DNA of 33,988 nt from positions 1 to 33,988 of the forward strand of contig JBAVXA010000147.1 of the NCBI GenBank assembly GCA_049698095.1. Direction: 5' to 3'. The stretch's first letter is position 1, and each line of letters begins with the position of its first letter. Both the position numbers and the translations under genes were made by a program. The stretch comes from JBEEJL01 sp049698095 (lineage in GTDB: Bacteria; Pseudomonadota; Gammaproteobacteria; Burkholderiales; JBEEJL01). The notes below the pieces were generated by a model. It saw only the letters and a list, made by a program, of their open reading frames with translations, did not search any database and had not been told where the DNA came from. Shown here one piece after another: positions 15,849 through 24,603 of this stretch.

Positions 15849-15994
15849 AGGCGCGACAATAGCGCAAGCCCGTTTGAATCTTTGATCCCAACGGTATGAA
15901 TTTTCTTAGGTGATCGAATTTCGTAGGCTGTGCCGACGCTGTAGGCGTCTCGATCGCACGCAATGCGCTTCGTGCGTCAGGATTTGCTCCATGC

Positions 15995-16034
15995 CGCAGC
16001 GGCATCCGGGGCAAGCCTTCCGGATGCCGCTGCG
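15995..16034. repeat. 15-bp inverted repeat downstream of the beta-propeller gene
   Basis: CGCAGCGGCATCCGG (15995-16009) and its exact reverse complement (16020-16034) flank a 10-base loop. The stem is very stable and sits 25 bases after the stop of the minus-strand propeller gene. No T tract follows on either strand, so it may protect the mRNA 3' end rather than terminate transcription. Confidence 0.65.
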
Positions 16035-16059
16035 CCACTTCCAGGCTACGGTTTCTGTG

Positions 16060-17521
16060 CTACTTCCTCTGGTTATTCGGCACCTTGACGGTAGTTGAGC
16101 AGTTGCCGGTATTGCCGGCCAGGTCTCTGGCCTGGTAAGTGAAGGTGTAGGTACGTCCGGCTTTGGCATAACGCTCGTTACGCAACTGGCCTGCCGTGTC
16201 CGGCGTATTCACAATCCAACCCTGGATGTCACCCGCTACATCATCTGAACCCAGTCCCACATCGGCTTCGCTGCTGCTGATGGAAAGCAGCTTGAAGCCA
16301 TTCGGGCCGGAACCGCTGTCACTGACGTTGACGGTGGTGATGATGTTCACCAGTTTATGGTTGGGCGACCGCAGTGTGTTGGGGGTGGCGCTGACGGTGC
16401 AGGTGGGCGGGGTGTTATCCGTGGTCGCAGGCTTGATGAATTGGCCGAAACCGACTGGACCATTAAGCCCCGTCACTGGCGTCGTGACGCTATTGTCATT
16501 CGTGTTGATGACTGAGACCGTGCCGCTATTGCCATTCGCCACATACACCTGACTGCCATCCGGCGTCACCGCGACGCCATAGGGATAGTCGCCCACTGTC
16601 ACCGTCGCGCTGACGCTGTTGCTGGCAGTGTCAATGACCGAGACTGTGCCGCTACCCCAATTCGCCACGTACACCCGGCTGCCATCCGGCGTCACTGCGA
16701 CTCCTTCGGGATTGATGCCCACCGGCACTGTCGCGCTAACGCTGTTGTCGGCCGTATTGATGACCGAGACCGTATTGCTGATATTCCCCACATACACCCG
16801 GCTGCCATTCGGCGTCACCGCGACACCTAAGGGAGCATTGCCCACCACCACTGTCGCGCTGATAGTGTTGCTGCCGGCGTCTATGACCGACACCGTGCCG
16901 CTGCCTTGATTTGCCACATATACCCGGCTGCCATCCGGCGTCACCGCGACGCCAAAGGGATAGTTGCCCACCGTCACCGTCGCGCTGACGCTGTTATCGG
17001 CTGTATTGATGACCGCCACCGTGCCGAACACATTATTATTCGTCACATACACCTTGCTGCCATCCGGCGTCACCGCGACGCCCCATGGATAGTAGTTCCC
17101 CACCGCCACCGTCTCGCTGACGCTGTTGTCGGCCGTATTGATGACTGAGACCGTGCCGAACACATTACTATTCGCCACGTACACCCGGCTGCCGTCTGGC
17201 GTCACCGCGACGCCTACGGGACGGATACCCACCGCCACAGTCGCACTAACCGAGGGTGGGTTACCGGCGGTGTCGATGACCGAGACTGTGTTGTCGTTGT
17301 AATTTGTTATATAAGCGAACGGCTCAGCCTGGGCGGGCTGCGCCAGAACGACCAAGAGCGCCAGCGCGAGCGCCTGCTTTGCGTAACGCAGCAGGCGAGG
17401 GAATTCAGCGATTGATTGGGGGGGGGGTAGAAGTTTGCCGGCAAGCTGCGGGCTCTTGCAGCTTGATCAAGCGGCTGCTTAATCGCTGGCAGATAAGCTG
17501 GAAAAATAGTGGAGTTTTCAT
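16060..17521 (-). CDS. Secreted 7-bladed YVTN-family beta-propeller protein, frame broken at a poly-G tract
   Basis: The intact frame (16060-17355) encodes seven propeller blades of about 42 residues (VAVTPDGSRVYVAN..SGTVSVI occurs six times, plus an N-terminal blade). A C-terminal Ig-like domain with two cysteines follows (about PPTCTVSATPNTLRSPNHK to the end). It is predicted to be exported. The natural start is ATG 17521, with a perfect AAGGAGG eight bases upstream (17530-17536). From there the frame passes a run of ten C (plus-strand G, 17418-17427) and stops at 17405-17407 after 38 codons. With 9 or 12 C the frame would join the main ORF, giving about 486 residues with a signal peptide (ALALALLVVLAQPAQA). 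TTG 17355 is the first in-frame start of the main ORF but lies inside that signal. It is therefore phase-variable, frameshifted or carries a sequencing indel. Ligand and function are unknown. Confidence 0.75.
16562..17240 (-). repeat. Tandem blade-encoding repeats, about 126 bp each
   Basis: The plus-strand word GGCGTCAC, within a conserved block of about 40 bases, recurs at 16562, 16688, 16811, 16937, 17066 and 17198, a spacing of 123-132 bases. These are the propeller blades and are highly similar at the DNA level, which implies recent duplication or gene conversion. Confidence 0.8.
17418..17427. repeat. Homopolymer tract G(10), candidate phase-variation switch
   Basis: Ten consecutive G on the plus strand, C in the coding strand of the propeller gene, near codons 32-35. 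The frame is open only with 9 or 12. It is the longest homopolymer I noticed in the window. Confidence 0.75.
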
Positions 17522-17536
17522 GATGATTTCCTCCTT

Positions 17537-18014
17537 ATGGATTCGTTAGGGAAAAATGCCTGACTACTGCCCGAATGGTCATGACACAAAATCGTTCGGC
17601 CGATGAACGCTGTCCAAGCACCACTCAAGGCGCTACAGGCGCGAACAAGTCGATAAATTCCTTGGGTTAGACACACTTTCATTGTTGATCAACCCATTCC
17701 CGTTTCAGTAATTCGCCCTCACTTTAAGCATAGTTCGTGGGAGGAGGATATGAGGCGAATGCGCAAATATCTTTTGCCAATTGTGCATTGCGGGACAAAA
17801 TAGAGTAAGGCCAGAATGGGGCTGTTGCTTGGGTTTGCCGCAATCAAACGGCGCGGCTGATGCTTTCAGCCGCCGAGGTAGCGCGCGATGAACGAATTGC
17901 CGCGTATGCGATCAATCAACGTGCACAAATATTATTTCGATTGGTGACCTGCATTTACACATCGGGTTTTTTGCTGCACGCGGGTAGCTGAGTAAGCTTC
18001 TGAATCATATTTGA
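17537..18014. other. Intergenic region with no sizeable gene
   Basis: 478 bases between two minus-strand genes. It contains only a 17-codon ORF with a strong Shine-Dalgarno (17750-17803) and a small stem GCGGCTGA / TCAGCCGC (17853-17873, loop TGCTT) without a T tract. No tRNA or known RNA was recognised. Confidence 0.55.
17750..17803 (+). CDS. 17-residue mini-ORF with strong Shine-Dalgarno
   Basis: GGGAGGAGG directly precedes ATG 17750, and the frame MRRMRKYLLPIVHCGTK ends at TAG 17801. The spacing from the Shine-Dalgarno is short. It could be a small peptide or the stump of a lost gene, since a basic N-terminus followed by a hydrophobic start looks like the beginning of a secreted or membrane protein. 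No support beyond the ribosome site. Confidence 0.2.
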   Translation: MRRMRKYLLPIVHCGTK

Positions 18015-18515
18015 TTATTTTTGAGGCGATTTCCAGCACGCATTGGTCGATTCATGAAATACCGATAAATCTTCTCCAACATTAAACATAGCATGTCGAA
18101 TGCTGATGAAGTCTTCCCCGTTACGCCAGGCGACGTACACCAGATGCTTTTCCCCGCTGCTGATCACGCTCACGCCTGAGTCGAACCACAGCGGTTGCCC
18201 GTATTGGCGCGTATAGTTGCTGCTCATCACGGCAAAATGTTTCGACGATGCCTTGACCCACTGCTCGACGCCTTGCAGCCGCTCGTTGCAGAATTGCAGG
18301 CGAAAGCGTCGATGGGTGCCTTTTTCCAGATTGTCGTATACCAGAATCGTATCCGGTGCCGTATCGAGAATTTTATCGAAGCCCCAGCCGGGCAATTGCG
18401 CCTTGACTTCATCACGCGTCATGCCGGTTTTGAAATTTGCGATGTCAAATGCGAATGCCGCGGAACTGAAAACTATACTCACGCAAGCAAGTAATAAAAT
18501 ATTTATATTAAACAT
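18015..18515 (-). CDS. Secreted protein of unknown function
   Basis: Not recognised with certainty. The 166-residue protein has a signal peptide (MFNINILLLACVSIVFSSAAFA, cleavage near residue 22). The start at ATG 18515 was chosen because it puts the signal at the N-terminus; an in-frame ATG at 18551 would add 12 residues. The mature part has two cysteines (FCNERLQG and the C-terminal NACWKS) that could form a disulfide. It begins DIANFKTGMTRDEVKAQLPG, a pattern of small periplasmic lipoprotein-like domains of the BamE/SmpA style (GMTxxEV). That similarity is only suggestive. Base composition is more AT-rich than its neighbours. dnaE diverges from it. Confidence 0.7.
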   Translation of the reverse strand: MFNINILLLACVSIVFSSAAFAFDIANFKTGMTRDEVKAQLPGWGFDKILDTAPDTILVYDNLEKGTHRRFRLQFCNERLQGVEQWVKASSKHFAVMSSNYTRQYGQPLWFDSGVSVISSGEKHLVYVAWRNGEDFISIRHAMFNVGEDLSVFHESTNACWKSPQK

Positions 18516-18637
18516 GTAGTTAGAAATTCCATCGTGCGGGCGTGAATTCATTTTAACAAAATCTCTCCGCGCTAATGACATATCGCATGGTGTAAAATCA
18601 TGCTAACGCTTCGCCGCAAAAAAAGTCGCACACCATT

Positions 18638-21600
18638 ATGTCGCCACCGCAGTTCATTCATCTCCGCGTTCACAGCGAATTTTCGATCACCGATGGCATG
18701 GTACGCATCGAGGACGCGGTTGCGTCAGCGGCGGCCGACAAAATGCCGGCGGTGGCGATCACCGATTTATCCAATATGTTCGGCGTGGTGAAGTTTTACA
18801 AGGCTGCGCGCGAAAAAGGCATCAAGCCGATCGTCGGCGCCGATGTGTGGGTCAGCAACGACGCGAACCGCGAACAGGCCTCACGCCTGCTGTTGTTATG
18901 CCGCAATCATTCGGGCTACCTCGCGCTGTGCGAGTTGCTGTCGCGCGCCTACCGCGAAAACCAGTTTCGCGGTCGCGCGGAAATCCGCCGCGATTGGCTG
19001 GACAAAACCTCCTGTGGCGGGCTGATCGCGTTGTCCGGCGCAGAGCAGGGCGACGTTGGTCAGGCATTGCTGCAGGACAATACGGATCAGGCGCGAAAGC
19101 TCGCCGACCACTGGGCCGACGTGTTTCACAACCGGTTTTATATCGAACTGCAGCGCGCGGCGTCGCCGCGCCAGGATGAATATGTATCGCTCGCCGCTGC
19201 CCTTGCTTCTGCGGCCGGGATTCCCGCAGTCGCGACGCATCCGGTGCAGTTTTTGGGTGCCGACGATTTTCGCGCGCACGAGGCGCGGGTGTGCGTGTCG
19301 CAGGGCCAGATTCTGGGCGACCAGCGGCGCAGAAAAGAATTCACCGAGCAGCAATATTTCAAGACGCAGCGCGAAATGCAGGAGTTATTTGCCGATTATC
19401 CCGAGGCGTTGCGCAATTCGGTCGAAATCGCCAGACGCTGCAACCTGGAATTGCCGTTGGGCAAAGTCCGGCTGCCGCTGTTCCCCACGCCGGACAATAT
19501 TCCCCTCGACGATTATATGCGCCGGCAATCGCATATCGGCCTGGAGCAAAGGCTGCAGCAACTGTATCCGGATGCGGCACTGCGCGACCAAAAACGCGCG
19601 CAGTATACACAGCGCCTTGAATTCGAGGCCGACACCATCGTGCAGATGGGATTCTCCGGTTACTTTCTCATCGTCGCCGACTTTATCAACTGGGCCAAGC
19701 ACAATAACGTTCCGGTCGGTCCGGGACGCGGCTCAGGCGCCGGTTCATTGATTGCGTATTCTTTGGGCATCACCGATCTCGATCCGTTGCGCTACGATTT
19801 GCTGTTCGAGCGATTTCTGAATCCGGAGCGCGTTTCCATGCCCGACTTCGACGTGGACTTTTGCCAGGAAGGACGCGGACGCGTCATCGACTACGTCAAG
19901 CAAAAATACGGCGCGGATTCGGTTTCGCAGATCGTCACCTTTGGCACCATGGCCGCCAAGGCAGTCGTGCGCGATGTCGGACGGGTACTCGATCTGCCCT
20001 ACGGCTTTGTCGATTCCATCGCCAAGCTGATCCCGTTCGAGATCGGCATGACGCTGAAAAAAGCACGTGAAGTCGAGCCGCAACTCAACGAGCGCATCGA
20101 AAAGGAAGAGGAAGTCCGCCAGCTGTTCGAGCTGGCGGAGAAACTCGAAGGCATGACGCGCAACGTCGGCATGCACGCAGGCGGGGTGCTCATCGCGCCG
20201 GGCAAGCTGACCGATTTCACGCCTTTATATATGGCAGAAGGTTCGAACGACGCAGTCAGCCAGCTCGACAAGGACGATGTCGAAGCCATCGGCCTGGTGA
20301 AGTTCGACTTCCTCGGCCTCACCACGCTGACCATCCTCGCGCGTGCCATGGCGTACATCCATGCATTGCATCCGGAACAAAAAGACCTGCAAGTGGAGAC
20401 GTTGCCACTCGCTGACGAAACGACATTCCAGAAAATTTTCGCCAAGGGCAATACTGTTGCCGTATTCCAGTTTGAATCGTCGGGCATGATCGATCTGCTC
20501 CGCCGCGCCAGACCGGACCGGTTCGAAGACATCATCGCTCTGGTCGCCTTATATCGACCGGGCCCGATGGACCTGATTCCGACGTACATCGAGCAGAAGA
20601 AAACGCCATCGAAGATTTCCTACCCCGACGCGCGCCTCGAGCCGATCCTCAGTCCGACTTACGGGATCATGATTTATCAGGAGCAGGTGATGCAGGCGGC
20701 CCAGGTTATCGGCGGCTACAGCCTCGGCGGCGCCGATCTGCTGCGCCGTGCGATGGGCAAAAAGAAAGCCGATGAGATGGCGGCCCAGCGCAGTATGTTC
20801 GTGCGCGGCGCGGAGAAAAACGGCATCAGCGAAGGGCGCGCGAATCTGCTGTTCGATGTGATGGAAAAATTCGCCGGGTACGGGTTCAACAAATCCCACG
20901 CGGCGGCTTACGCATTGGTGGCCTACCAGACGGCTTATCTCAAGGCGCACTTCATGGCGTGCTTCATGGCAGCCAACATGTCGTCGATGATGGACGACAC
21001 GGATAAAGTCAAAATACTGCACGACGATTGCGTCAATAATAAAATCAGCATCCTGCCGCCGGATATTAACCTGTCGAATTATCGCTTCGAGCCTGTTGAT
21101 GATCAGGCGATTCGTTACGGTTTGGGCGCGATCAAGGGCACCGGACAATCTGCCGTTGAAAGCATCGTGCGCGCGCGTGAAGAAGGGGGGGTGTTCAAGG
21201 ATTTGTTCGATTTCTGCCGTCGCTCGGACAAACGTCTGGTGAATAAGCGCACGGTCGAATCGCTAATCCGAGCCGGTGCGTTCGACAGCGTCAATCCACA
21301 TCGCGCCAGTCTGCTGGCCAGCGCGGGCGCGGCGATGGAGGCGGCGGAACAGGCCGCCGCCAGCGCCAATCAGGTCAGTTTGTTCGGCGATGTGCCGGAA
21401 GAAAACGACGGGGTGGTCAGCATGGCCAGCGTGGCGGAGTGGAGCGAGCGCGAAAAACTGCAGAACGAAAAACTCTCCCTGGGTTATTACTTCAGCGGCC
21501 ACCCGTTCAATTATTATAAGGAAATGGTGCGCGGTTTTGCCAAAAACGGCCTTGCGCAAGCGAAGCCCGGCGACAGAGCCGGCCAATACGGCAAAGCGCC

Positions 21601-22117
21601 AACGCAATGGTTCGCCGGCATCATTATAGGCACGCGCGTGCGCAATGCCAAAAACGGCAGAGGCCGTATGGCCATTCTCACCTTGAGCGACGACACGGGG
21701 CAGCGCGAAGTGGTGTTATACGATAAAACGTTCGAGCAAAGCCGGCCGCTTTTGCAGGACGACGGTCTGATCATTGTCGAAGCGCGCGTCGAGATCAGTC
21801 AATTCCGCGCGGATGAGGGCGGCGCATCGGATTCGATTCGTATTATCGCGGAAAATATTTACGACCTCGCCTCCGCCCGCGCGCGATTTGCGAAGAAATT
21901 GCATCTGAGTTTCAACGGCCAGGCTAACGCAAAAAAACTCGGCGAGTTGCTCAACCCTTATCTCGGCGGCGATTGCCCGGTGGGAATTTCCTATCACAAC
22001 GGCACCGCTGCATGCGACTTGGATCTGCCAGACAGCAAGCGTGTGCGACTCAGCGACGCGTTGATCCAGTCGCTCGCCGAATGGGTCGGCGCGGAAAATG
22101 TGAATGTAATCTATTGA
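18638..22117 (+). CDS. dnaE: DNA polymerase III alpha subunit
   Basis: Replicative polymerase catalytic subunit. The 1159 residues match DnaE1 of proteobacteria. The PHP domain opens with FIHLRVHSEFSITDGM, which contains the HLRVHS motif also found in E. coli DnaE. The palm has PDFDVDF with catalytic Asp403 and Asp405, and the third, Asp557, in VKFDFLGL. The fingers carry YRPGPMDLIPTYIEQK and the HAAAYALVAYQTAYLK helix-hairpin region. An OB-fold (about 985-1080: AGIIIGTRVRNAKNGRGRMAI) and a C-terminal tau-binding tail follow. ATG 18638 has no clear Shine-Dalgarno. A TAAAAT stands 40 bases upstream as a possible -10 without a good -35. Confidence 0.98.
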   Translation: MSPPQFIHLRVHSEFSITDGMVRIEDAVASAAADKMPAVAITDLSNMFGVVKFYKAAREKGIKPIVGADVWVSNDANREQASRLLLLCRNHSGYLALCELLSRAYRENQFRGRAEIRRDWLDKTSCGGLIALSGAEQGDVGQALLQDNTDQARKLADHWADVFHNRFYIELQRAASPRQDEYVSLAAALASAAGIPAVATHPVQFLGADDFRAHEARVCVSQGQILGDQRRRKEFTEQQYFKTQREMQELFADYPEALRNSVEIARRCNLELPLGKVRLPLFPTPDNIPLDDYMRRQSHIGLEQRLQQLYPDAALRDQKRAQYTQRLEFEADTIVQMGFSGYFLIVADFINWAKHNNVPVGPGRGSGAGSLIAYSLGITDLDPLRYDLLFERFLNPERVSMPDFDVDFCQEGRGRVIDYVKQKYGADSVSQIVTFGTMAAKAVVRDVGRVLDLPYGFVDSIAKLIPFEIGMTLKKAREVEPQLNERIEKEEEVRQLFELAEKLEGMTRNVGMHAGGVLIAPGKLTDFTPLYMAEGSNDAVSQLDKDDVEAIGLVKFDFLGLTTLTILARAMAYIHALHPEQKDLQVETLPLADETTFQKIFAKGNTVAVFQFESSGMIDLLRRARPDRFEDIIALVALYRPGPMDLIPTYIEQKKTPSKISYPDARLEPILSPTYGIMIYQEQVMQAAQVIGGYSLGGADLLRRAMGKKKADEMAAQRSMFVRGAEKNGISEGRANLLFDVMEKFAGYGFNKSHAAAYALVAYQTAYLKAHFMACFMAANMSSMMDDTDKVKILHDDCVNNKISILPPDINLSNYRFEPVDDQAIRYGLGAIKGTGQSAVESIVRAREEGGVFKDLFDFCRRSDKRLVNKRTVESLIRAGAFDSVNPHRASLLASAGAAMEAAEQAAASANQVSLFGDVPEENDGVVSMASVAEWSEREKLQNEKLSLGYYFSGHPFNYYKEMVRGFAKNGLAQAKPGDRAGQYGKAPTQWFAGIIIGTRVRNAKNGRGRMAILTLSDDTGQREVVLYDKTFEQSRPLLQDDGLIIVEARVEISQFRADEGGASDSIRIIAENIYDLASARARFAKKLHLSFNGQANAKKLGELLNPYLGGDCPVGISYHNGTAACDLDLPDSKRVRLSDALIQSLAEWVGAENVNVIY

Positions 22118-22119
22118 TT
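22107..22119 (+). promoter_or_regulatory. IHF-consensus-like site at the end of dnaE
   Basis: TAATCTATTGATT matches the reverse complement of WATCAANNNNTTR exactly, spanning the dnaE stop codon. A one-mismatch second copy lies 14 bases further on, on the other strand (AAACAAATAGTTA, 22133-22145). Confidence 0.3.
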
Positions 22120-22173
22120 AAAAATGTAATATAAACAAATAGTTACAATACATGCGTGAATGAGGAAAAAAGC

Positions 22174-22650
22174 ATGACAACAACAAGGATTATCGACCAG
22201 ACTCTCTTCGATTCGCTTACCGCGCAGGCAAAGGCCTCGCCGCGTAAACGCAAGAATTTCAATTTCCATCAGAGCGACGGCGCGATATGTCACCGCCTGT
22301 TGAACGCGCTGGAAATGGATTCCTACATCCAGCCCCATCGGCATCTCGACCCCACCAAAGACGAAACGCTGATCGTGGTGCGCGGCAAGCTCGGGGCAGT
22401 TTTTTTTGATGATGCAGGCAACGTCACGCATAAATTCGTCATAGAAGCGGGCGGCAACAACGTCGGCCTGCATACCCCCAGTGGCGTCTTTCATAGCTTC
22501 GTCGCCCTCGCGCCGGACAGCGTCATATTCGAGGCCAAGGCCGGGCCGTATGTGCCGGTGGGCGACAACGAAAAGGCGCGCTGGGCGCCGGCGGAAAATT
22601 CACCTGAGGCCGCGGCTTATCTGGCGAAAATGTTTCATCTGTTTGCCTGA
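22174..22650 (+). CDS. WbuC family cupin-fold protein
   Basis: A 158-residue single-cupin protein of the WbuC type. The cupin motif is QPHRHLDPTKDETLIVVRGKL split over residues about 47-70, with His, His and Glu as likely metal ligands. A second motif HTPSGVFHSFVAL supplies further histidines. WbuC relatives occur in O-antigen clusters and elsewhere; their reaction is not established. The start is ATG 22174, with GAGG upstream. A GTG 18 bases earlier is less likely. The hotdog thioesterase gene starts two bases after its stop, so the two form an operon. Confidence 0.85.
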   Translation: MTTTRIIDQTLFDSLTAQAKASPRKRKNFNFHQSDGAICHRLLNALEMDSYIQPHRHLDPTKDETLIVVRGKLGAVFFDDAGNVTHKFVIEAGGNNVGLHTPSGVFHSFVALAPDSVIFEAKAGPYVPVGDNEKARWAPAENSPEAAAYLAKMFHLFA

Positions 22651-22652
22651 AC

Positions 22653-23036
22653 ATGAAGCTGCCGTTTGTCGAACACGTTGGCATGCGCATCGAAGAGCGC
22701 CGCGCCGGGTATTGCCGATGCGCTTTGACCGTTGCCGGCTATCATCTCAATTCGACCGGCGTGGTGCATGGGGGCGTATTGTTCACCCTTGCCGATACGG
22801 CCATGGGGGCGGCTCTTTACCCGATGCTCGACGCTGGTGAAATCTGCGCGACTATCGAAATCAAGATCAATTATTTCAAGCCCGTATCCTCGGGCGAGAT
22901 AGTTTGCATGAGCGAAATCGTCAATCGCGGCAAGACTATCGCCAACCTCGAGGCGTCATGTTTTTCCGGTGATCTGCTGGTCGCCAAAGCCAACGGCAGT
23001 TTTTCCGTTTTCCGGCGCGGCGAGAAACCGGTGTAG
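22653..23036 (+). CDS. PaaI-type hotdog-fold acyl-CoA thioesterase
   Basis: A 127-residue hotdog-fold protein that should hydrolyse an acyl-CoA thioester in the cytoplasm. The signature HLNSTGVVHGGVLFTLADTA holds the catalytic Asn/Gly/Asp region of the PaaI/YbgC-related family. The strands EICATIEIKINYFKPVSSGE and ASCFSGDLLVAKANGSFSVF follow as usual. The substrate cannot be deduced. Possible links are the downstream fatty acid hydroxylase-type gene or the upstream cupin gene, which ends two bases before it. Confidence 0.88.
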   Translation: MKLPFVEHVGMRIEERRAGYCRCALTVAGYHLNSTGVVHGGVLFTLADTAMGAALYPMLDAGEICATIEIKINYFKPVSSGEIVCMSEIVNRGKTIANLEASCFSGDLLVAKANGSFSVFRRGEKPV

Positions 23037-23148
23037 GGTCGTGGCGATTGGGTTATCGAAATGCGACTATTCGGCAAATCATGGTGTTTTGCCTTTGCAC
23101 CGCCCGGCGTTTCCGGCAGCTTGGCGGGCCCGACGCGAGTTGATTTCC

Positions 23149-23160
23149 ACCGATATCGGT
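23149..23160. promoter_or_regulatory. 12-bp perfect palindrome upstream of the hydroxylase gene
   Basis: ACCGATATCGGT lies 40 bases before the start codon at 23201. It is a possible operator. Such a palindrome also occurs by chance, so confidence is low. Confidence 0.2.
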
Positions 23161-23200
23161 AGCTGTTACCATTGCATTTTCTGCGCATTGCTCGTCACTC

Positions 23201-24121
23201 ATGCTGTATGAAATTATTCACCTGACGGAAACAGTTTTCGGCACCGACGTCGATTGGAAGCAGGCGCTGCTGACGGTCATGACGCCGTTTTTTGTCATCG
23301 GTTTTCTGCTCGAGTGGCGCGTTATGCGCAAGCGGGGAATGACCAGGCAATTCCAGATCAGGGATATCGTCAGCAATTTGACCCTCGGCACGGCGTATCA
23401 GGTGTTTGAAATATTCGCTTACGCCGTCATCACCTCCGGCGCGGTTGCCTGGTTTTATAGCCACCGGCTGTTCGACATTCCGGCGAATGTTTACACCATA
23501 CTGCCTATCATGATTGCAGTGGAATTCTGCTATTACTGGTTCCACCGCACCAGTCACCGCGTGCGCTGGTTCTGGAGTGCACACGTGGTGCATCACTCCG
23601 GGCAGCATATGAACATGACGACGGCTATGCGACAGAGCTTGCTGTACACCATCACAGGCTGGTGGCTTTTCTTCATGCCGCTGGTGATTCTTGGGGTCCA
23701 TCCCGGCGTGGTGTTTTTTCTTTACGGCGTCGATTTGACCTACCAATATTTTATTCACACCGAATCGATCGGCAAATTACATCCGGTTATCGAGTATATT
23801 TTCGATACGCCTTCCAATCATCGCGCCCACCATGGCCGCAACCCGCAGTACATCGACAAGAATTATGGCGGCATCATTATTGTTTTCGATCGCTGGTTTG
23901 GTACCTACGCCGAAGAGGTGGAAGCGGTGGATTACGGCATCCCGCGCCAGATCAACAGTTACAACCCTTTGACGCTGAATTTCAGGGAGTTCGTCGAAAT
24001 GTGGCACGATTTTTTGCGTCCCGGGGCGCTCGGGCAGCGCCTGAAGTCGCTGTGGGGCCCGCCGGAATGGGCGCGCGATCCGATGCCCGCGCAGCAGGAT
24101 CCGCTCAGGAACAAGGCGTGA
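23201..24121 (+). CDS. Sterol desaturase / fatty acid hydroxylase superfamily membrane protein
   Basis: A 306-residue integral membrane di-iron oxygenase. The histidine boxes are complete: HRTSH (YYWFHRTSHRVRW), HVVHHSGQHMN and HRAHHGRN, plus a late His in the WHDF region. Hydrophobic segments near residues 25-40, 65-85, 95-115 and 150-180 match the fold. It should insert a hydroxyl group or a double bond in a lipid substrate, which cannot be named from sequence. The start ATG 23201 lacks a clear ribosome site. Its stop overlaps the start of the SRPBCC gene (GTGA), which suggests that the two products work on the same substrate. Confidence 0.9.
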   Translation: MLYEIIHLTETVFGTDVDWKQALLTVMTPFFVIGFLLEWRVMRKRGMTRQFQIRDIVSNLTLGTAYQVFEIFAYAVITSGAVAWFYSHRLFDIPANVYTILPIMIAVEFCYYWFHRTSHRVRWFWSAHVVHHSGQHMNMTTAMRQSLLYTITGWWLFFMPLVILGVHPGVVFFLYGVDLTYQYFIHTESIGKLHPVIEYIFDTPSNHRAHHGRNPQYIDKNYGGIIIVFDRWFGTYAEEVEAVDYGIPRQINSYNPLTLNFREFVEMWHDFLRPGALGQRLKSLWGPPEWARDPMPAQQDPLRNKA

Positions 24122-24549
24122 ACAGCACGGAAATATTTTTCCAGGCAAAGGTCGATGCGCCGCGCGAGAAAGTATTTGATTATTTCGCAGACCATCAGAA
24201 TTTCACCGGACTGTTCGGCAGCACATGCGAGCGCAGTAGAGAGGGAAAGAGCGAGTTGAACGGGCTCGGTTCGGTGCGTACGATGCGGATGGGTATCGGC
24301 TCGTTCGATGAAACCATTGTCCTGTTCGACAAGCCCAACCGGATTCATTACCGGATCACGCGCGGGTCGCCGCTGAAAGATCATTTGGGCACTGTCGAAT
24401 TCGTTCCAGAGGGAGACGGCACGCGCGTCGATTACCGTATCTGTTTCAAGGGCAAGGCACCATTCGTCGCGCCACTGGTCGCTTGGCTGTTGAAAAAGCA
24501 ATGGGGCCGCTTTGCCGTACCCAGGTTGGCCAACTTGTCACGAGGCTAG
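24118..24549 (+). CDS. SRPBCC (START-like) domain protein
   Basis: A 143-residue protein with a lipid-binding-like SRPBCC fold. It begins STEIFFQAKVDAPREKVFDYFADHQNFTGLFG, the typical first strand and helix, and later has GSPLKDHLGTVEFVPEGDGT and a C-terminal helix LVAWLLKKQWGRFAVPRLANL. The start GTG 24118 overlaps the stop of the desaturase gene and has AGGA upstream. No signal peptide. It may bind a hydrophobic intermediate for the neighbouring membrane oxygenase (inference). Confidence 0.82.
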   Translation: MNSTEIFFQAKVDAPREKVFDYFADHQNFTGLFGSTCERSREGKSELNGLGSVRTMRMGIGSFDETIVLFDKPNRIHYRITRGSPLKDHLGTVEFVPEGDGTRVDYRICFKGKAPFVAPLVAWLLKKQWGRFAVPRLANLSRG

Positions 24550-24603
24550 TACTGCGCAGTGGGCCGGTTGAACTGACGCCGGAAACGGCGCCGGTCCGCT
24601 GAG

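Larger units (their letters stand above)
15572..16059. other. Gene-free, repeat-rich intergenic region
   Basis: 488 bases without a credible gene. Contents: an IHF-like site just after tadA, a 30-bp-stem REP-like inverted repeat, short stems at 15955-15976 (CGCACG / CGTGCG), and a 15-bp inverted repeat at 15995-16034 just beyond the beta-propeller gene. Short CGTAGGCT / AGGCTACG words recur at its right half, typical of dispersed repeat remnants. Confidence 0.7.

Noticed and set aside
17353..17355. TTG 17355 as the true start of the propeller gene
   Set aside because: It falls inside the hydrophobic core of the signal peptide and has no Shine-Dalgarno. ATG 17521 has both an ideal ribosome site and a suitable N-terminus apart from the frame break.
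23662..24117. Long in-frame extension of the SRPBCC ORF into the desaturase gene
   Set aside because: The upstream part is a shadow of the oxygenase frame. The GTG at 24118 has AGGA and the usual overlap, and the SRPBCC domain begins there.
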